Of a DNA stretch of 64,000 bases, positions 24,802 to 33,323 are shown piece by piece. Position numbers and translations under genes: made by a program. Location of the stretch: the NCBI GenBank assembly GCA_016711205.1, contig JADJTM010000002.1, positions 124,001 through 188,000 of the forward strand, read 5' to 3'. Each line of letters starts with the position of its first letter. The first letter of the stretch is position 1. The notes under the pieces were generated by a model. It was not told where the DNA came from. It did no database searches and worked only from the letters and a program-made list of their open reading frames with translations. This DNA is from Micropruina sp. (GTDB lineage Bacteria; Actinomycetota; Actinomycetes; Propionibacteriales; Propionibacteriaceae).

Positions 24802-26115
24802 GTGCGACTGGACGACTTCGCGCGCGAGGTGTCCCGGGGGGCGCTGAGCCGGCTGGCCACCGGTCCGGCGGCACTGGACGAACTGGCTGTCCAGTGTCGC
24901 CGGCTGGCGCCCACCGGCGAGCGGGTGCTGCTGATCGACTCGGTCGGCAAGTCGGCCGAAGGACGCGACCTGGTCGCGTGGGTGAGCGAGCTGGTCGGCG
25001 AGGTGCGGCAGGTGATCGTCCGGGCCAGACATGCACAGGTGACGCTGGACGAGGCGCCCATCGAATCGGCGGTGGCCGCCGTGGGCTCACCGGCGCTGAT
25101 CATCTCGCTGGGCTCGGGCACCATCACCGATCTGGGCAAGGTGATCTCGGCGCGCTGCGGTGCGCCGCTGGTCGCGGTGCAGACGGCGGCGTCGGTGAAC
25201 GGGTTCTCCGACCCGCTCAGCGTGCTGGTGATCGGGGGCGCGAAGCGCACCAAGCCGTCCACCTGGCCGGCGGCGCTGTTCATCGACGACCGGTTGATCG
25301 ACGCCGCACCGGCCTTCCTGAACCGGTCGGGGGTCGGCGACGCCATCGCGATCTGGTCGGCGCCGGCCGACTGGTACCTGGCCTGCCGGCTCGGCCTGGA
25401 CGGACCGTTCCTGGACGAGGCCGTCCGTCCGGTGCTGGAGGCGGTGGACGCTCTGGCAGACCCCGACGCTGCCGTCGCACGGAACGCTCTGATCGAATCG
25501 CTGACGGTGGGCGGGCTGGTGATCGGCGTCGCCGACTCGACGGCCCCGCTGTCGGGTTCGGAGCACCTGACCAGCCACATTCTCGACATGGCGGCGATGG
25601 CCCGCGGCGCCGAGCACGACCTGCACGGCGCGCAGGTGGGCGCGGCGACCGTGGTGTGCACGGCGCTGTGGCACGAGGTGCGGGCAACCTGCCGGGTGTT
25701 CGACGTGCCCTGGGCCGAGCTGCGCTACCCCGACGATTTTGAAGAGCGGGTGCGCGAGACCTGGGCGGCGCTGGACCCGTCCGGTGCGCTGGGGCAGGAG
25801 TGCTGGACGGCCGTGGCCCGCAAGGTCGCCCGGTGGAACGCCGCCGACCGCAGCGAGTGCGACCGCAACCGTGCGGACGTGCTGGAGCGGCTGTTCGGCT
25901 ACGTCGGCGACCCCGTGCGGGCGGCGGGCACCTTGCGGCACTGGGGGGCGGCCGTGCGGTTCAGCGAACTCAACCCCCCGGTCAGCCGCGACGCCCTGCT
26001 CTGGAGCCTGCGCGCCCTGCCCTACATGCGCGACCGGCTGACCCTGCCCGACCTGCTGGTGATGACCGGGGAATGGACGGACGAGCTGATCGAGCGGGTG
26101 CTGGCCCGGGCCTAA
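24802..26115 (+). CDS. Iron-type alcohol dehydrogenase family, sn-glycerol-1-phosphate dehydrogenase-like
   Basis: A 437-residue protein with the NAD motif GSGTITDLGK and AVQTAASVNGFS of the AraM/EgsA branch of group III alcohol dehydrogenases. Metal ligands are probably in GSEHLTSHILD and EHDLHGAQVG. AraM-type enzymes reduce DHAP to sn-glycerol-1-phosphate; here, next to an FGGY kinase, it may instead oxidise a polyol phosphate. GTG 24802 follows the kinase stop by 3 nt; a TTG three bases earlier is also in frame but less likely. Longer than EgsA (about 350-400). Confidence 0.8.
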   Translation: MRLDDFAREVSRGALSRLATGPAALDELAVQCRRLAPTGERVLLIDSVGKSAEGRDLVAWVSELVGEVRQVIVRARHAQVTLDEAPIESAVAAVGSPALIISLGSGTITDLGKVISARCGAPLVAVQTAASVNGFSDPLSVLVIGGAKRTKPSTWPAALFIDDRLIDAAPAFLNRSGVGDAIAIWSAPADWYLACRLGLDGPFLDEAVRPVLEAVDALADPDAAVARNALIESLTVGGLVIGVADSTAPLSGSEHLTSHILDMAAMARGAEHDLHGAQVGAATVVCTALWHEVRATCRVFDVPWAELRYPDDFEERVRETWAALDPSGALGQECWTAVARKVARWNAADRSECDRNRADVLERLFGYVGDPVRAAGTLRHWGAAVRFSELNPPVSRDALLWSLRALPYMRDRLTLPDLLVMTGEWTDELIERVLARA

Positions 26116-26134
26116 CCCGTTGGGTCGCTGATTC

Positions 26135-26233
26135 CGTCATCCCGGCGAACGCCGGGATCTCACCCCCCGCCAGACGCACGGCTGGGCACGTCTCCAACGC
26201 GCCGCACGAGATCCCGGCATACGCCGGGATGAC
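26135..26233. repeat. Palindromic repeat pair
   Basis: CGTCATCCCGGCGAACGCCGGGATCTC at one end and GAGATCCCGGCATACGCCGGGATGAC at the other, in inverted orientation about 50 bp apart. This is the simplest form of the family: two inverted cores and a spacer, between convergent genes. Confidence 0.85.
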
Positions 26234-26263
26234 ACACCCGAGCCGGCACCCCGTTCGAGATTG

Positions 26264-26491
26264 TCAGTGCGTCCGGCGCCCCTTGGTCAGGTAGATCGCC
26301 GGCAGTATGCCCACCGAGCTGACCACGCTGAGCGCGAGCGCCCAGGCCGTCTTGGAGCCTTTGACCTGCTCCTTGGGACGGTGCGCCAGATCAGCCAGCG
26401 CCCAGACCCGCAGCCCGACGTCGAGCACCACCAGCTTCACGATCGCGATGCGCGTCAGGGCCGACAACTCGTGCCACTGCTTCTTCGCCAT
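26264..26491 (-). CDS. Small membrane protein, PLDc_N-like
   Basis: A 75-residue protein with two membrane segments (about 14-34 and 50-68) separated by HRPKEQVKGSKTAW. The D-L-A-x-R-P..Q-V-x-G-x-K-x-x-W pattern is that of the PLDc_N family of small actinobacterial membrane proteins, of unknown function. ATG 26491 has GAGGG about 10 nt upstream; two GTG codons just before it are alternatives. It follows the regulator gene on the same strand and may be co-transcribed. Confidence 0.7.
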   Translation of the reverse strand: MAKKQWHELSALTRIAIVKLVVLDVGLRVWALADLAHRPKEQVKGSKTAWALALSVVSSVGILPAIYLTKGRRTH

Positions 26492-26524
26492 GTTCACCAC
26501 GCCCTCTCGCGTTTGCGATCGACG

Positions 26525-27301
26525 CTATCCGAACGCCAGCTGCCGCGTTGCCGCCGCCCGCACATCGCTGAGGTCGTAGTCGAACTCGAGCCGGACGCGG
26601 TCGCCACGGAACTTGATCCGGGTGTACTCGAACAGCCGGCGGGACCGGTCGCTGATGCGCTGCTCGAGCAGCAGCAGCGGGGTGCTGCGGCGCACCTGCA
26701 GTGCGCTCAACTCGTGCGGGGTGGGACTCAACGACTCCAGGCTCTCGTGCACGTAGACCATGTTCAGCCCGTAGTCCTGCGCCAGCACCTGGCACAACTG
26801 CCGCTGCGCCAGGTCGTGCTCGAGCAGCCCGGGTGCCAGCGGCACCGGAACGTACGACTTGTGCAGGCTGATCGGCGTCTCGCCCGCGTACCGCAACCGC
26901 TCCACCATCGACAGCGGGGTGCCCAACGGCACGTTCAGTTGGCGCGACAACCGGTCGTCCGCCTCGATCACCTCGGAGGCCAGGGTCTCGGTGCGCGTGG
27001 AATAGCCCTGCTGCTCCAACTGCTCGCGGACGCCGTGGTAGCTGGGCGAGCGGGTCGGGATCTTCGTCTGCGCCACGAAGGTGCCCTTGCCGTGCACCCG
27101 GAAGACCAGCCCCTCGTCCACGAGCTTGCCGAGCACCTGCCGGATCGTCATGCGGCTGATCGAGTAGATCTGATTCAGCTCGTTTTCGGACGGTATGCGT
27201 TGCTCCGGCTGCCATTCACCGCTGAGAATCTTGTGTCGCAACTCATCGGCGAGCTGCAGGTACAGGGGAACGGCGGAGTTCCGGTTCAAGGTGGTGGTCA
27301 C
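26525..27301 (-). CDS. GntR-family regulator, HutC subfamily
   Basis: A 258-residue repressor-type regulator. Residues 1-75 are the GntR winged helix (VPLYLQLADELRHKILSGEW, then IPSENELNQIY and MTIRQVLGKLVDEGL, ending GKGTFVA); the rest is a UTRA ligand domain with ..RLRYAGETPISLHKSYVP... UTRA domains usually sense a phosphorylated sugar or related metabolite. GTG 27301 has GGGAGGGA upstream and is chosen over in-frame starts further out. It is divergent from the E1-E2-dhaK operon and probably binds sites A-C, which match the subfamily's GT-N-TA-N-AC consensus. Confidence 0.88.
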   Translation of the reverse strand: MTTTLNRNSAVPLYLQLADELRHKILSGEWQPEQRIPSENELNQIYSISRMTIRQVLGKLVDEGLVFRVHGKGTFVAQTKIPTRSPSYHGVREQLEQQGYSTRTETLASEVIEADDRLSRQLNVPLGTPLSMVERLRYAGETPISLHKSYVPVPLAPGLLEHDLAQRQLCQVLAQDYGLNMVYVHESLESLSPTPHELSALQVRRSTPLLLLEQRISDRSRRLFEYTRIKFRGDRVRLEFDYDLSDVRAAATRQLAFG

Positions 27302-27341
27302 GCTGTCCCTCCCCTGCCGATCGTCGCTGGCAGTCACAACT

Positions 27342-27361
27342 TGACTGTACATGTATGGTCA
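27342..27361. promoter_or_regulatory. Imperfect 20-bp palindrome in the regulator/E1 divergent region (site D)
   Basis: TGACTGTACATGTATGGTCA is nearly self-complementary (TGAC-NN-TACATGTA-NN-GTCA). It lies between the GntR gene and the E1 gene and overlaps a TTGACT hexamer. It is less like sites A-C than they are like each other, so binding by the same regulator is possible but weaker supported. Confidence 0.5.
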
Positions 27362-27449
27362 TGTGCAGTAGCTTGGCTAGCCTGAGCCTACCCCAGCGGT
27401 CGCGCAGCGACCGCGCAGGCCACGCAGCACCGAGGAGGCAAACGAAGCC

Positions 27450-29621
27450 ATGCCGATAACCGAGCCGCTGAAGCCGTCCGCAACCTGGAACCAGTTCACC
27501 GCGACCGCCGACGACTGGGAGGCCGCCGATCCGGGCCTGTTGCAGAACATGACGGTCGAGATGCACCTGATCCGGGCCTTCGAAGAGCAGGTGCTCGACC
27601 TGGCCGGCCAGAAGCTGATCAACGGCCCGGCGCACAGCTCGATCGGCCAGGAGGGCGGCGCGGTCGGCTCCGCGATTCCGCTGACCGTTGAGGACCAGAT
27701 CAACGGCTCGCACCGCGGCCACCACCAGTTTCTGGCCAAGGCGCTGAACGCCGTTGCGCCCGACGGCTTCACCATCGGCGCCGACTGGACGCCCGAAGTG
27801 GTCACCCTGCTGCACCGCACGCTGTCCGAGATCGCCGGGTTGTCGGAGGGTTACTGCCACGGCCGCGGCGGCTCGATGCACCTGCAGTGGAAAGAAGTCG
27901 GGGCCATGGGCACCAACGCCATCGTCGGCGGCGCCGTCCCGTTCGCCACCGGCTTCGCGATGTCGCACAAGCTGGCCGGCACCGACGCCGTCGCGGTCAC
28001 CTACTTCGGCGACGGCGCGTCCAACATCGGCTCGACGCTCGAGGCGCTCAACATCGCCGCCGCCTGGAAGCTGCCGATCGTCTTCTTCATCGAGAACAAC
28101 CAGTACGCCGTGTCGACCACCGTCCACGAATCCACCGCCGACCCGCGGCTGAGCGTGCGCGGCCTCGGCTTCGGCATCCCCAGCTGGCGGGTCGACGGGC
28201 AGGACGCCCTGGCGGTCAAGCTGCTGATGGACGAGGTGCTCGCCCACGTGCGCTCCGGCGCGGGCCCGGCCGTGGTGGAGGCCGACACCTACCGGTTCTT
28301 CCACCAGAACGGTCCGTTCCCCGGCAGCGCGTTCGGCTACCGCACCAAGGAGGAGGAGACCGGCTGGCGGGCCCGTGACCCGCTGCAGATCGCCGAGGCC
28401 CACCTGGAGCGGCTCGGCATCGCCAGCCGTGAGCAGCTGGACGGCCTGCGCAAGCAGTGCAAGGCGACCATGCAGCAGCTGTCGGACAAGCTCACCGAGC
28501 CCGACCCCGCCGGACGGCCGGGGCAGTTGCGCATCCGGCCCGAATTGTGGCCCGCGGCGTCCTTCATCGACGTCGGCATCCGCGGCGAGTGGCCCAGCTC
28601 GGACCACATCCGCACCGAGCACGACTTCACCGACGACGAACTGCACCCGCAGCGCTTCGTCGACACCATCGCCGCGGTGATGCACCGCCGGATGGAGACC
28701 GACGATTCGGTGATCGTGCTCGGCGAAGACGTGCACAAGCTCAACGGCGGCTCGCGCGGGGCCACCAAGGGCCTCCCGCAGGACTTTCCCGGACGGGTGC
28801 TGGGCACCCCGATCGCCGAAGCGGGCTTCACCGGCCTGGGCGGCGGCGTCGCCCTGGACGGCCGGTTCTACCCCGTCGTCGAGCTGATGTACGCCGACTT
28901 CATCTGGGTGGCGGCCGACCAGATCTTCAACCAGATCGGACGCGCCCGGCACATGTTCGGCGGCGACCACGACATGGCGATGCTGCTGCGGCTCAAGATC
29001 GGTACCACCACGGGGTACGGCTCACAGCACTCGATGGACCCGGCCGGCATCCTCTCCAACTCGGTGGGCTGGCGGATCATCGCCCCGTCCACCCCGCTCG
29101 ACTATGTCGGCCTGCTCAATGCGGCGATGCTGACCCGCGACCCGGTGGCGGTGCTCGAACACGACGCCGACCTGTACAAGCTGGAGGGCCTGGCGCCCAA
29201 GGACCTCGACTTCGTGCTGCCGTTCGGTAAGGCTGCCGTGCGCCGCGAGGGCGCCGAGGTCACCCTGATCAGCTACCTGTCGATGGTGCAGCGCTGTCTG
29301 GACGCCGTCGAGCAGTCCGGCGTGGACGGCGAGGTGATCGACCTGCGCTGGCTCGACCGGGCCAGCCTCGACTGGGACACGATCGAGGCGTCGGTGAAGA
29401 AGACCAACCGGGTGGTGATCGTCGAGCAGGGCGCCCAGGGCACCAGCTACGGCGGCTGGCTGGCCGGCGAGATCTCGCGCCGGCTGTTCGACTGGCTGGA
29501 TGCTCCGGTGCTGCGGGTGCAGGGCGGCGAGGCCGCGCCCAGCATCTCCAAGGCGCTCGAGACCGCGGCCAACGCCAACACCGGCGACATCGTCGCCGCG
29601 CTGGCCGACCTGAAGGGATGA
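27450..29621 (+). CDS. Thiamine-diphosphate dehydrogenase E1, fused alpha and beta chains
   Basis: A 723-residue protein combining E1-alpha (about 20-360) and E1-beta (about 410-720) of 2-oxoacid/acetoin dehydrogenases. The alpha half has SHRGHHQFLAK, GRGGSMHL and the ThDP motif GDGASNIG..NN; the beta half has VLGEDVHKLNGG, TPIAEAGFTGLGGG and the C-terminal VEQGAQGTSYGG. GRGGSMH and the GGAVPFATGFA region resemble acetoin dehydrogenase, so a hydroxyketone rather than a 2-oxoacid may be cleaved. ATG 27450 has GAGGAGG upstream. No E3 gene is in the cluster; a housekeeping one would serve. Confidence 0.88.
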   Translation: MPITEPLKPSATWNQFTATADDWEAADPGLLQNMTVEMHLIRAFEEQVLDLAGQKLINGPAHSSIGQEGGAVGSAIPLTVEDQINGSHRGHHQFLAKALNAVAPDGFTIGADWTPEVVTLLHRTLSEIAGLSEGYCHGRGGSMHLQWKEVGAMGTNAIVGGAVPFATGFAMSHKLAGTDAVAVTYFGDGASNIGSTLEALNIAAAWKLPIVFFIENNQYAVSTTVHESTADPRLSVRGLGFGIPSWRVDGQDALAVKLLMDEVLAHVRSGAGPAVVEADTYRFFHQNGPFPGSAFGYRTKEEETGWRARDPLQIAEAHLERLGIASREQLDGLRKQCKATMQQLSDKLTEPDPAGRPGQLRIRPELWPAASFIDVGIRGEWPSSDHIRTEHDFTDDELHPQRFVDTIAAVMHRRMETDDSVIVLGEDVHKLNGGSRGATKGLPQDFPGRVLGTPIAEAGFTGLGGGVALDGRFYPVVELMYADFIWVAADQIFNQIGRARHMFGGDHDMAMLLRLKIGTTTGYGSQHSMDPAGILSNSVGWRIIAPSTPLDYVGLLNAAMLTRDPVAVLEHDADLYKLEGLAPKDLDFVLPFGKAAVRREGAEVTLISYLSMVQRCLDAVEQSGVDGEVIDLRWLDRASLDWDTIEASVKKTNRVVIVEQGAQGTSYGGWLAGEISRRLFDWLDAPVLRVQGGEAAPSISKALETAANANTGDIVAALADLKG

Positions 29622-29625
29622 CCTG

Positions 29626-30924
29626 ATGGCCTCGCTGCTACGCATGCCGGGAGTCTCCGCCGACGCCGACACCGCCCTGCTCGAAAGCTGGTCGATCGCC
29701 GCCGGCGATTCGGTCAGTCGTGGGGACGTGCTGGCCACCGTCGAGACCGACAAGGCGATGGTCGAGATCGAGGCCGAGTCGGACGCGGTGGTGCACATCC
29801 TGCTCGTCGACGGCGGCTCGACCGTCGCGGTGGGCGATCCGATCGCGGTGCTCTGCGAGCCGGGCGAGGATCCGTCCGCCGCCGCGGCACTGGCCGCCCA
29901 GCTGGGCGGCACGGCCCCGGCACCAGAGCCGGCGCCCGAGCCGGCCGTGACGGTCGACACCATCGCGGTGGCCGAAGACATGCGGGCGCCCGATCCGGAG
30001 ACGCCCGCCGCACCGGCCGCGCGGCCGTCCCGTCGTCCGGGTGAACGCATCTTCTCAAGCCCGCTGGCGCGCCGGCTGGCCGCCGAGTACGGCCTCGAAT
30101 TGGCCGACATCGGCGGCACCGGCCCGGCCCACCGGGTCACCAAGAAGGACGTCGAGGCCGCCTACGCGGATGCCGCCCAGCACGCCGCGCCGCCGACCGG
30201 GCATCGTCCGGTTCAACAAGCGGCTCCCGAAACCGCGGCCGGCGCGGTCAACCGCATTCCGCACACCCGGTTGCGCCGCGCGATCGCCGGCCGGCTGCAG
30301 AGTTCGAAGCAGAACGCCCCGCACTTCTACCTGACCCGCGAGCTCGACCTGGGCCCGCTGCTGGCGCTGCGGGCGCAGGTGAACGAGGGCGGCGAGGTGC
30401 GGGTGTCCGTCAACGACCTGCTGGTCAAGGCCGCCGGCCTGGCCCTGAAGCAGGTACCCGAGGCCAACGTCAGCTACGCCGAGGACGAGCTGTTGCAGTA
30501 CGGCAGCAGCGACGTGGCCGTGGCGGTCGCCAGTGAGCGCGGCCTGGTCACCCCGGTGATCCGCGGCGTCGAGACCCTCGGCCTGACCGTGCTCTCGGCC
30601 GCCATCAAGGACGCTGCGAAACGGGCCGGTGAAGGCCGGCTGCAGCAGAAGGAGCTCGAGGGCGGCTCGCTGACCGTGAGCAATCTCGGCATGTTCGACG
30701 TCGACGAGTTCGCCGCCATTCTGAACCCGCCGCAGAGCACGATCCTGGCGATCGGCTCCGGCAAGCCACGTCCGTGGGTGGACGCCTCCGGGCAACTCAC
30801 GGTCGCCACCACCTGCAGGATCACGGCATCCTTCGATCATCGCGCCATCGACGGCGCGCTCGGGGCGCAATACCTGCAGGCCTTCTCCGCCCTGATCGCC
30901 CGCCCCATCCAGCTACTGCTCTGA
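29626..30924 (+). CDS. Dihydrolipoyl acyltransferase E2
   Basis: A 432-residue E2: lipoyl domain 1-80 with the lipoylated Lys43 in ETDKAMVEI; an Ala/Pro-rich linker; the subunit-binding domain about 140-185 (SSPLARRLAAEYGLEL.. and GPAHRVTKKDVEAA); and a catalytic domain ending in SFDHRAIDGALGA, with His405 and Asp409. It starts 4 nt after the E1 stop, so the two form one complex. Acceptor is CoA; the acyl group is unknown. Confidence 0.9.
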   Translation: MASLLRMPGVSADADTALLESWSIAAGDSVSRGDVLATVETDKAMVEIEAESDAVVHILLVDGGSTVAVGDPIAVLCEPGEDPSAAAALAAQLGGTAPAPEPAPEPAVTVDTIAVAEDMRAPDPETPAAPAARPSRRPGERIFSSPLARRLAAEYGLELADIGGTGPAHRVTKKDVEAAYADAAQHAAPPTGHRPVQQAAPETAAGAVNRIPHTRLRRAIAGRLQSSKQNAPHFYLTRELDLGPLLALRAQVNEGGEVRVSVNDLLVKAAGLALKQVPEANVSYAEDELLQYGSSDVAVAVASERGLVTPVIRGVETLGLTVLSAAIKDAAKRAGEGRLQQKELEGGSLTVSNLGMFDVDEFAAILNPPQSTILAIGSGKPRPWVDASGQLTVATTCRITASFDHRAIDGALGAQYLQAFSALIARPIQLLL

Positions 30925-30941
30925 CCTCGAAGGAGAGGCAC

Positions 30942-31943
30942 ATGAAGAAGATCATCAACGATCCGTCCACCGTTCTCGACGAGATGAACCGGGGCTTCGC
31001 CACCGCGTACGCCGACATCGTCGAGTTGCACCTCGACCCGCTGTTCGTGTGCCGCAAGGGCGGCGCAGTGCAGGGCAAGGTGGGCGTGATCTCGGGCGGC
31101 GGCTCCGGCCACGAGCCGCTCGGTGGCGGCTACGTCGGCGAGGGCATGCTGAGTGCGGCCGCACCCGGCGCGTTCTTCAGCTCGCCGACCCCCGACCAGA
31201 TCCTGGCCGCCACCCAGGCCGCGGACGGTGGCGCCGGCGTCCTGCACCTGATCCTCAACTACACCGGTGACATCCTCAACTTCGAGACCGGCGCCGAACT
31301 GGCCGAACTCGAAGAGATTCCGATCAAGACCGTCGTGATCAACGACGACGTAGCCGTCGAGAACTCCACCTGGACGGCGGGGCGTCGTGGTGTCGCCGGT
31401 GCCATCGTTGCGTTCAAGCTGGCCGGCGCCGCCGCCGATCGCGGCGACGACCTCGAGAACGTCACCCGGATCGCTGCCAAGGCCAACGACTGGATGGCCA
31501 CCATGGGCCTGGCGATGACCGCCTGCACGGTGCCCACCGTCGGCAAGCCCAGCTTCGAACTCGGCGAGGACGAGATGGAACTCGGCATCGGCGTGCACGG
31601 CGAGCCGGGCGTCAAGCGGGTGCCGATGATGAAGGCCGACGACATCACCGACGTGCTGCTCGAGAAGGTGCTCGACGACCTCAAGCTCGAAGCCGGCACC
31701 AACGTGCTGCTGTACATCAACGGCCTCGGCGCCACCCCGCTGAGCGAGCAGTACATCATGTACAACCACGCCCACGACGTGCTCACCGCGAAGGGCATCA
31801 ACGTCACCCGTAGCCAGATCGGCAACTTCTTCACCTCGCTGGAGATGTCGGGCGCTTCGCTGACGGTGATGCGGCTGGACGACGAGCTCACCGAGCTGTA
31901 CGACGCTCCGGTGCGCACGGCAGGCTGGCGCGCGGGCGCCTAA
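30942..31943 (+). CDS. dhaK: Dihydroxyacetone kinase subunit DhaK (no DhaL partner nearby)
   Basis: A 333-residue DhaK-type protein: KKIINDPSTVLDEM, SGGGSGHEP, LILNYTGDILNF, the active-site histidine in GIGVHGEPG, and YINGLGATPL. DhaK binds DHA covalently but needs the nucleotide domain DhaL and, in PTS systems, DhaM. Neither follows: a hairpin at 31961 ends the operon. Either DhaL is elsewhere, or the protein binds a different short sugar. AAGGAG lies upstream of ATG 30942. Confidence 0.9.
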   Translation: MKKIINDPSTVLDEMNRGFATAYADIVELHLDPLFVCRKGGAVQGKVGVISGGGSGHEPLGGGYVGEGMLSAAAPGAFFSSPTPDQILAATQAADGGAGVLHLILNYTGDILNFETGAELAELEEIPIKTVVINDDVAVENSTWTAGRRGVAGAIVAFKLAGAAADRGDDLENVTRIAAKANDWMATMGLAMTACTVPTVGKPSFELGEDEMELGIGVHGEPGVKRVPMMKADDITDVLLEKVLDDLKLEAGTNVLLYINGLGATPLSEQYIMYNHAHDVLTAKGINVTRSQIGNFFTSLEMSGASLTVMRLDDELTELYDAPVRTAGWRAGA

Positions 31944-31960
31944 GGGCGTTAGTCACACTA

Positions 31961-32001
31961 GGTTTCGGACGGGCTCATCCTTGCGGGGTGAGTCCGTCCG
32001 A
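31961..32001 (+). terminator. Terminator hairpin after dhaK
   Basis: TTTCGGACGGGCTCA (31961-31975) pairs with TGAGTCCGTCCGAAA (31987-32001), 15 bp with one G-U, loop 11 nt. It ends the E1-E2-dhaK operon. Confidence 0.8.
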
Positions 32002-32020
32002 AACTGTCCGCGATCGGCAA

Positions 32021-32026
32021 TAGACT
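32021..32026 (+). promoter_or_regulatory. -10 box of the AI-2E-type gene, leaderless start
   Basis: TAGACT, 7 nt, then GTG 32034. Confidence 0.6.
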
Positions 32027-32033
32027 CCTCCGG

Positions 32034-33233
32034 GTGAGCACGCAAACCGACGTGGAGGGGCTCCGGCCGCCCGAGGGCATCCGCATCCTCTACGCAGGTG
32101 CGGCGATCGTCGCGTGTCTGATCGGCATCTACTTCATTCATGACGTGGTGGCACCGGTGTTCTTGGCCATCACGCTGGTGCTGACGGTCCGTCCGCTGGT
32201 GTTGTGGCTCAACCACCACCGGGTGCCCAAGTTGGTCAGCTCGCTGATCGGCATGGTGGTGGTGTTCCTGGTGCTGATGGCGATCCTGTTCGCGGTCACC
32301 GTCGCACTGATCCAGTTCGGGCAGGCGATTCCGGCCTACGCCGACCGGTTCAACGACCTGTACAACGCGGCGTCCCAGCAACTGATCGCCTGGGGGGTCA
32401 GCCAGACCACCATCACCGAATGGCTGCTCACGTTCGACTACACCCGGCTGCTCGGCTACATCACCGGCCTGATGAGCTCGGTGCAGTTCTGGGCCACCTT
32501 CGTCGGCTCGTTGTTCCTGTTCGTCGCCTTCGTCGCGGTCGACCTGACCGACACCACCGAGCAGCGCGCCAAGCTGGCCGCGGTCAAGCCCAACCTGGCT
32601 GCGGCCCTGCTCGATTTCTCGTGGCGGGTGCGCAAGTACTGGATCGTCAACACCATCTTCGGTCTGGTCGTTGCGCTGATCAACATGAGCATTCTGGCGT
32701 GGCTGCAGATTCCGCTGGTGCTGACCTGGGGCATTCTCGCGTTCGTCACCGCCTACATTCCCAACGTCGGCTTTCTGATCGGCATGATCCCGCCCGCGCT
32801 GATGGCGTTGCTGGCGCGCGACGCCCAGACCATGCTGATCATGGTCGCCGCCTACCTGGTGGTGAACTTCATCGCATCGATGGTGATCCAGCCGAAGGTG
32901 ACCGGTGACGCGGTCGGGCTGAACATCACCACCACATTCATCTCCCTGGTGTTCTGGGCCATCATCATGGGCCCGCTCGGCCCGATTCTGGCCGTGCCGC
33001 TCACCCTGTTCTGCAAGAGCGTGTTCTTCGACGCCTACCCGCGTACCCGCTGGGTGTCGGTGTTCATGGGCGGCAGCCTGCAAGAGCTGGGGGGCGCCGA
33101 GACCGTCCCGCCGCTGGAGGCGCCCACCGTCAAGGACGATCCGCTGGTCGAGCCCGAACCGGAGCCGCAGGCGCAGGCCGAGGCGATCGCCGACGCCGAG
33201 CAGATTGCGAAGAGTCCTCGCGAGAAGTCCTGA
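32034..33233 (+). CDS. AI-2E family transporter-like membrane protein
   Basis: A 399-residue membrane protein of the AI-2E/PerM family with about eight membrane spans: a pair near 20-60, one near 70-95, and a C-terminal bundle from about 155 to 320 including LVVALINMSILAWLQIP and YIPNVGFLIGMIPP. The last 55 residues are hydrophilic and Glu/Pro-rich. Family members have been linked to export of signals or ions; no autoinducer gene is nearby, so the substrate is open. GTG 32034 fits a leaderless start. Confidence 0.85.
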   Translation: MSTQTDVEGLRPPEGIRILYAGAAIVACLIGIYFIHDVVAPVFLAITLVLTVRPLVLWLNHHRVPKLVSSLIGMVVVFLVLMAILFAVTVALIQFGQAIPAYADRFNDLYNAASQQLIAWGVSQTTITEWLLTFDYTRLLGYITGLMSSVQFWATFVGSLFLFVAFVAVDLTDTTEQRAKLAAVKPNLAAALLDFSWRVRKYWIVNTIFGLVVALINMSILAWLQIPLVLTWGILAFVTAYIPNVGFLIGMIPPALMALLARDAQTMLIMVAAYLVVNFIASMVIQPKVTGDAVGLNITTTFISLVFWAIIMGPLGPILAVPLTLFCKSVFFDAYPRTRWVSVFMGGSLQELGGAETVPPLEAPTVKDDPLVEPEPEPQAQAEAIADAEQIAKSPREKS

Positions 33234-33323
33234 CACCGGTAACTCCGGGTTGACTGAGGTATCAGCAACCGCGGCGCCCGGCTCTCTGTGCTCGAACCGA
33301 CTCGTTCGACCAGGGGGCCCGCA

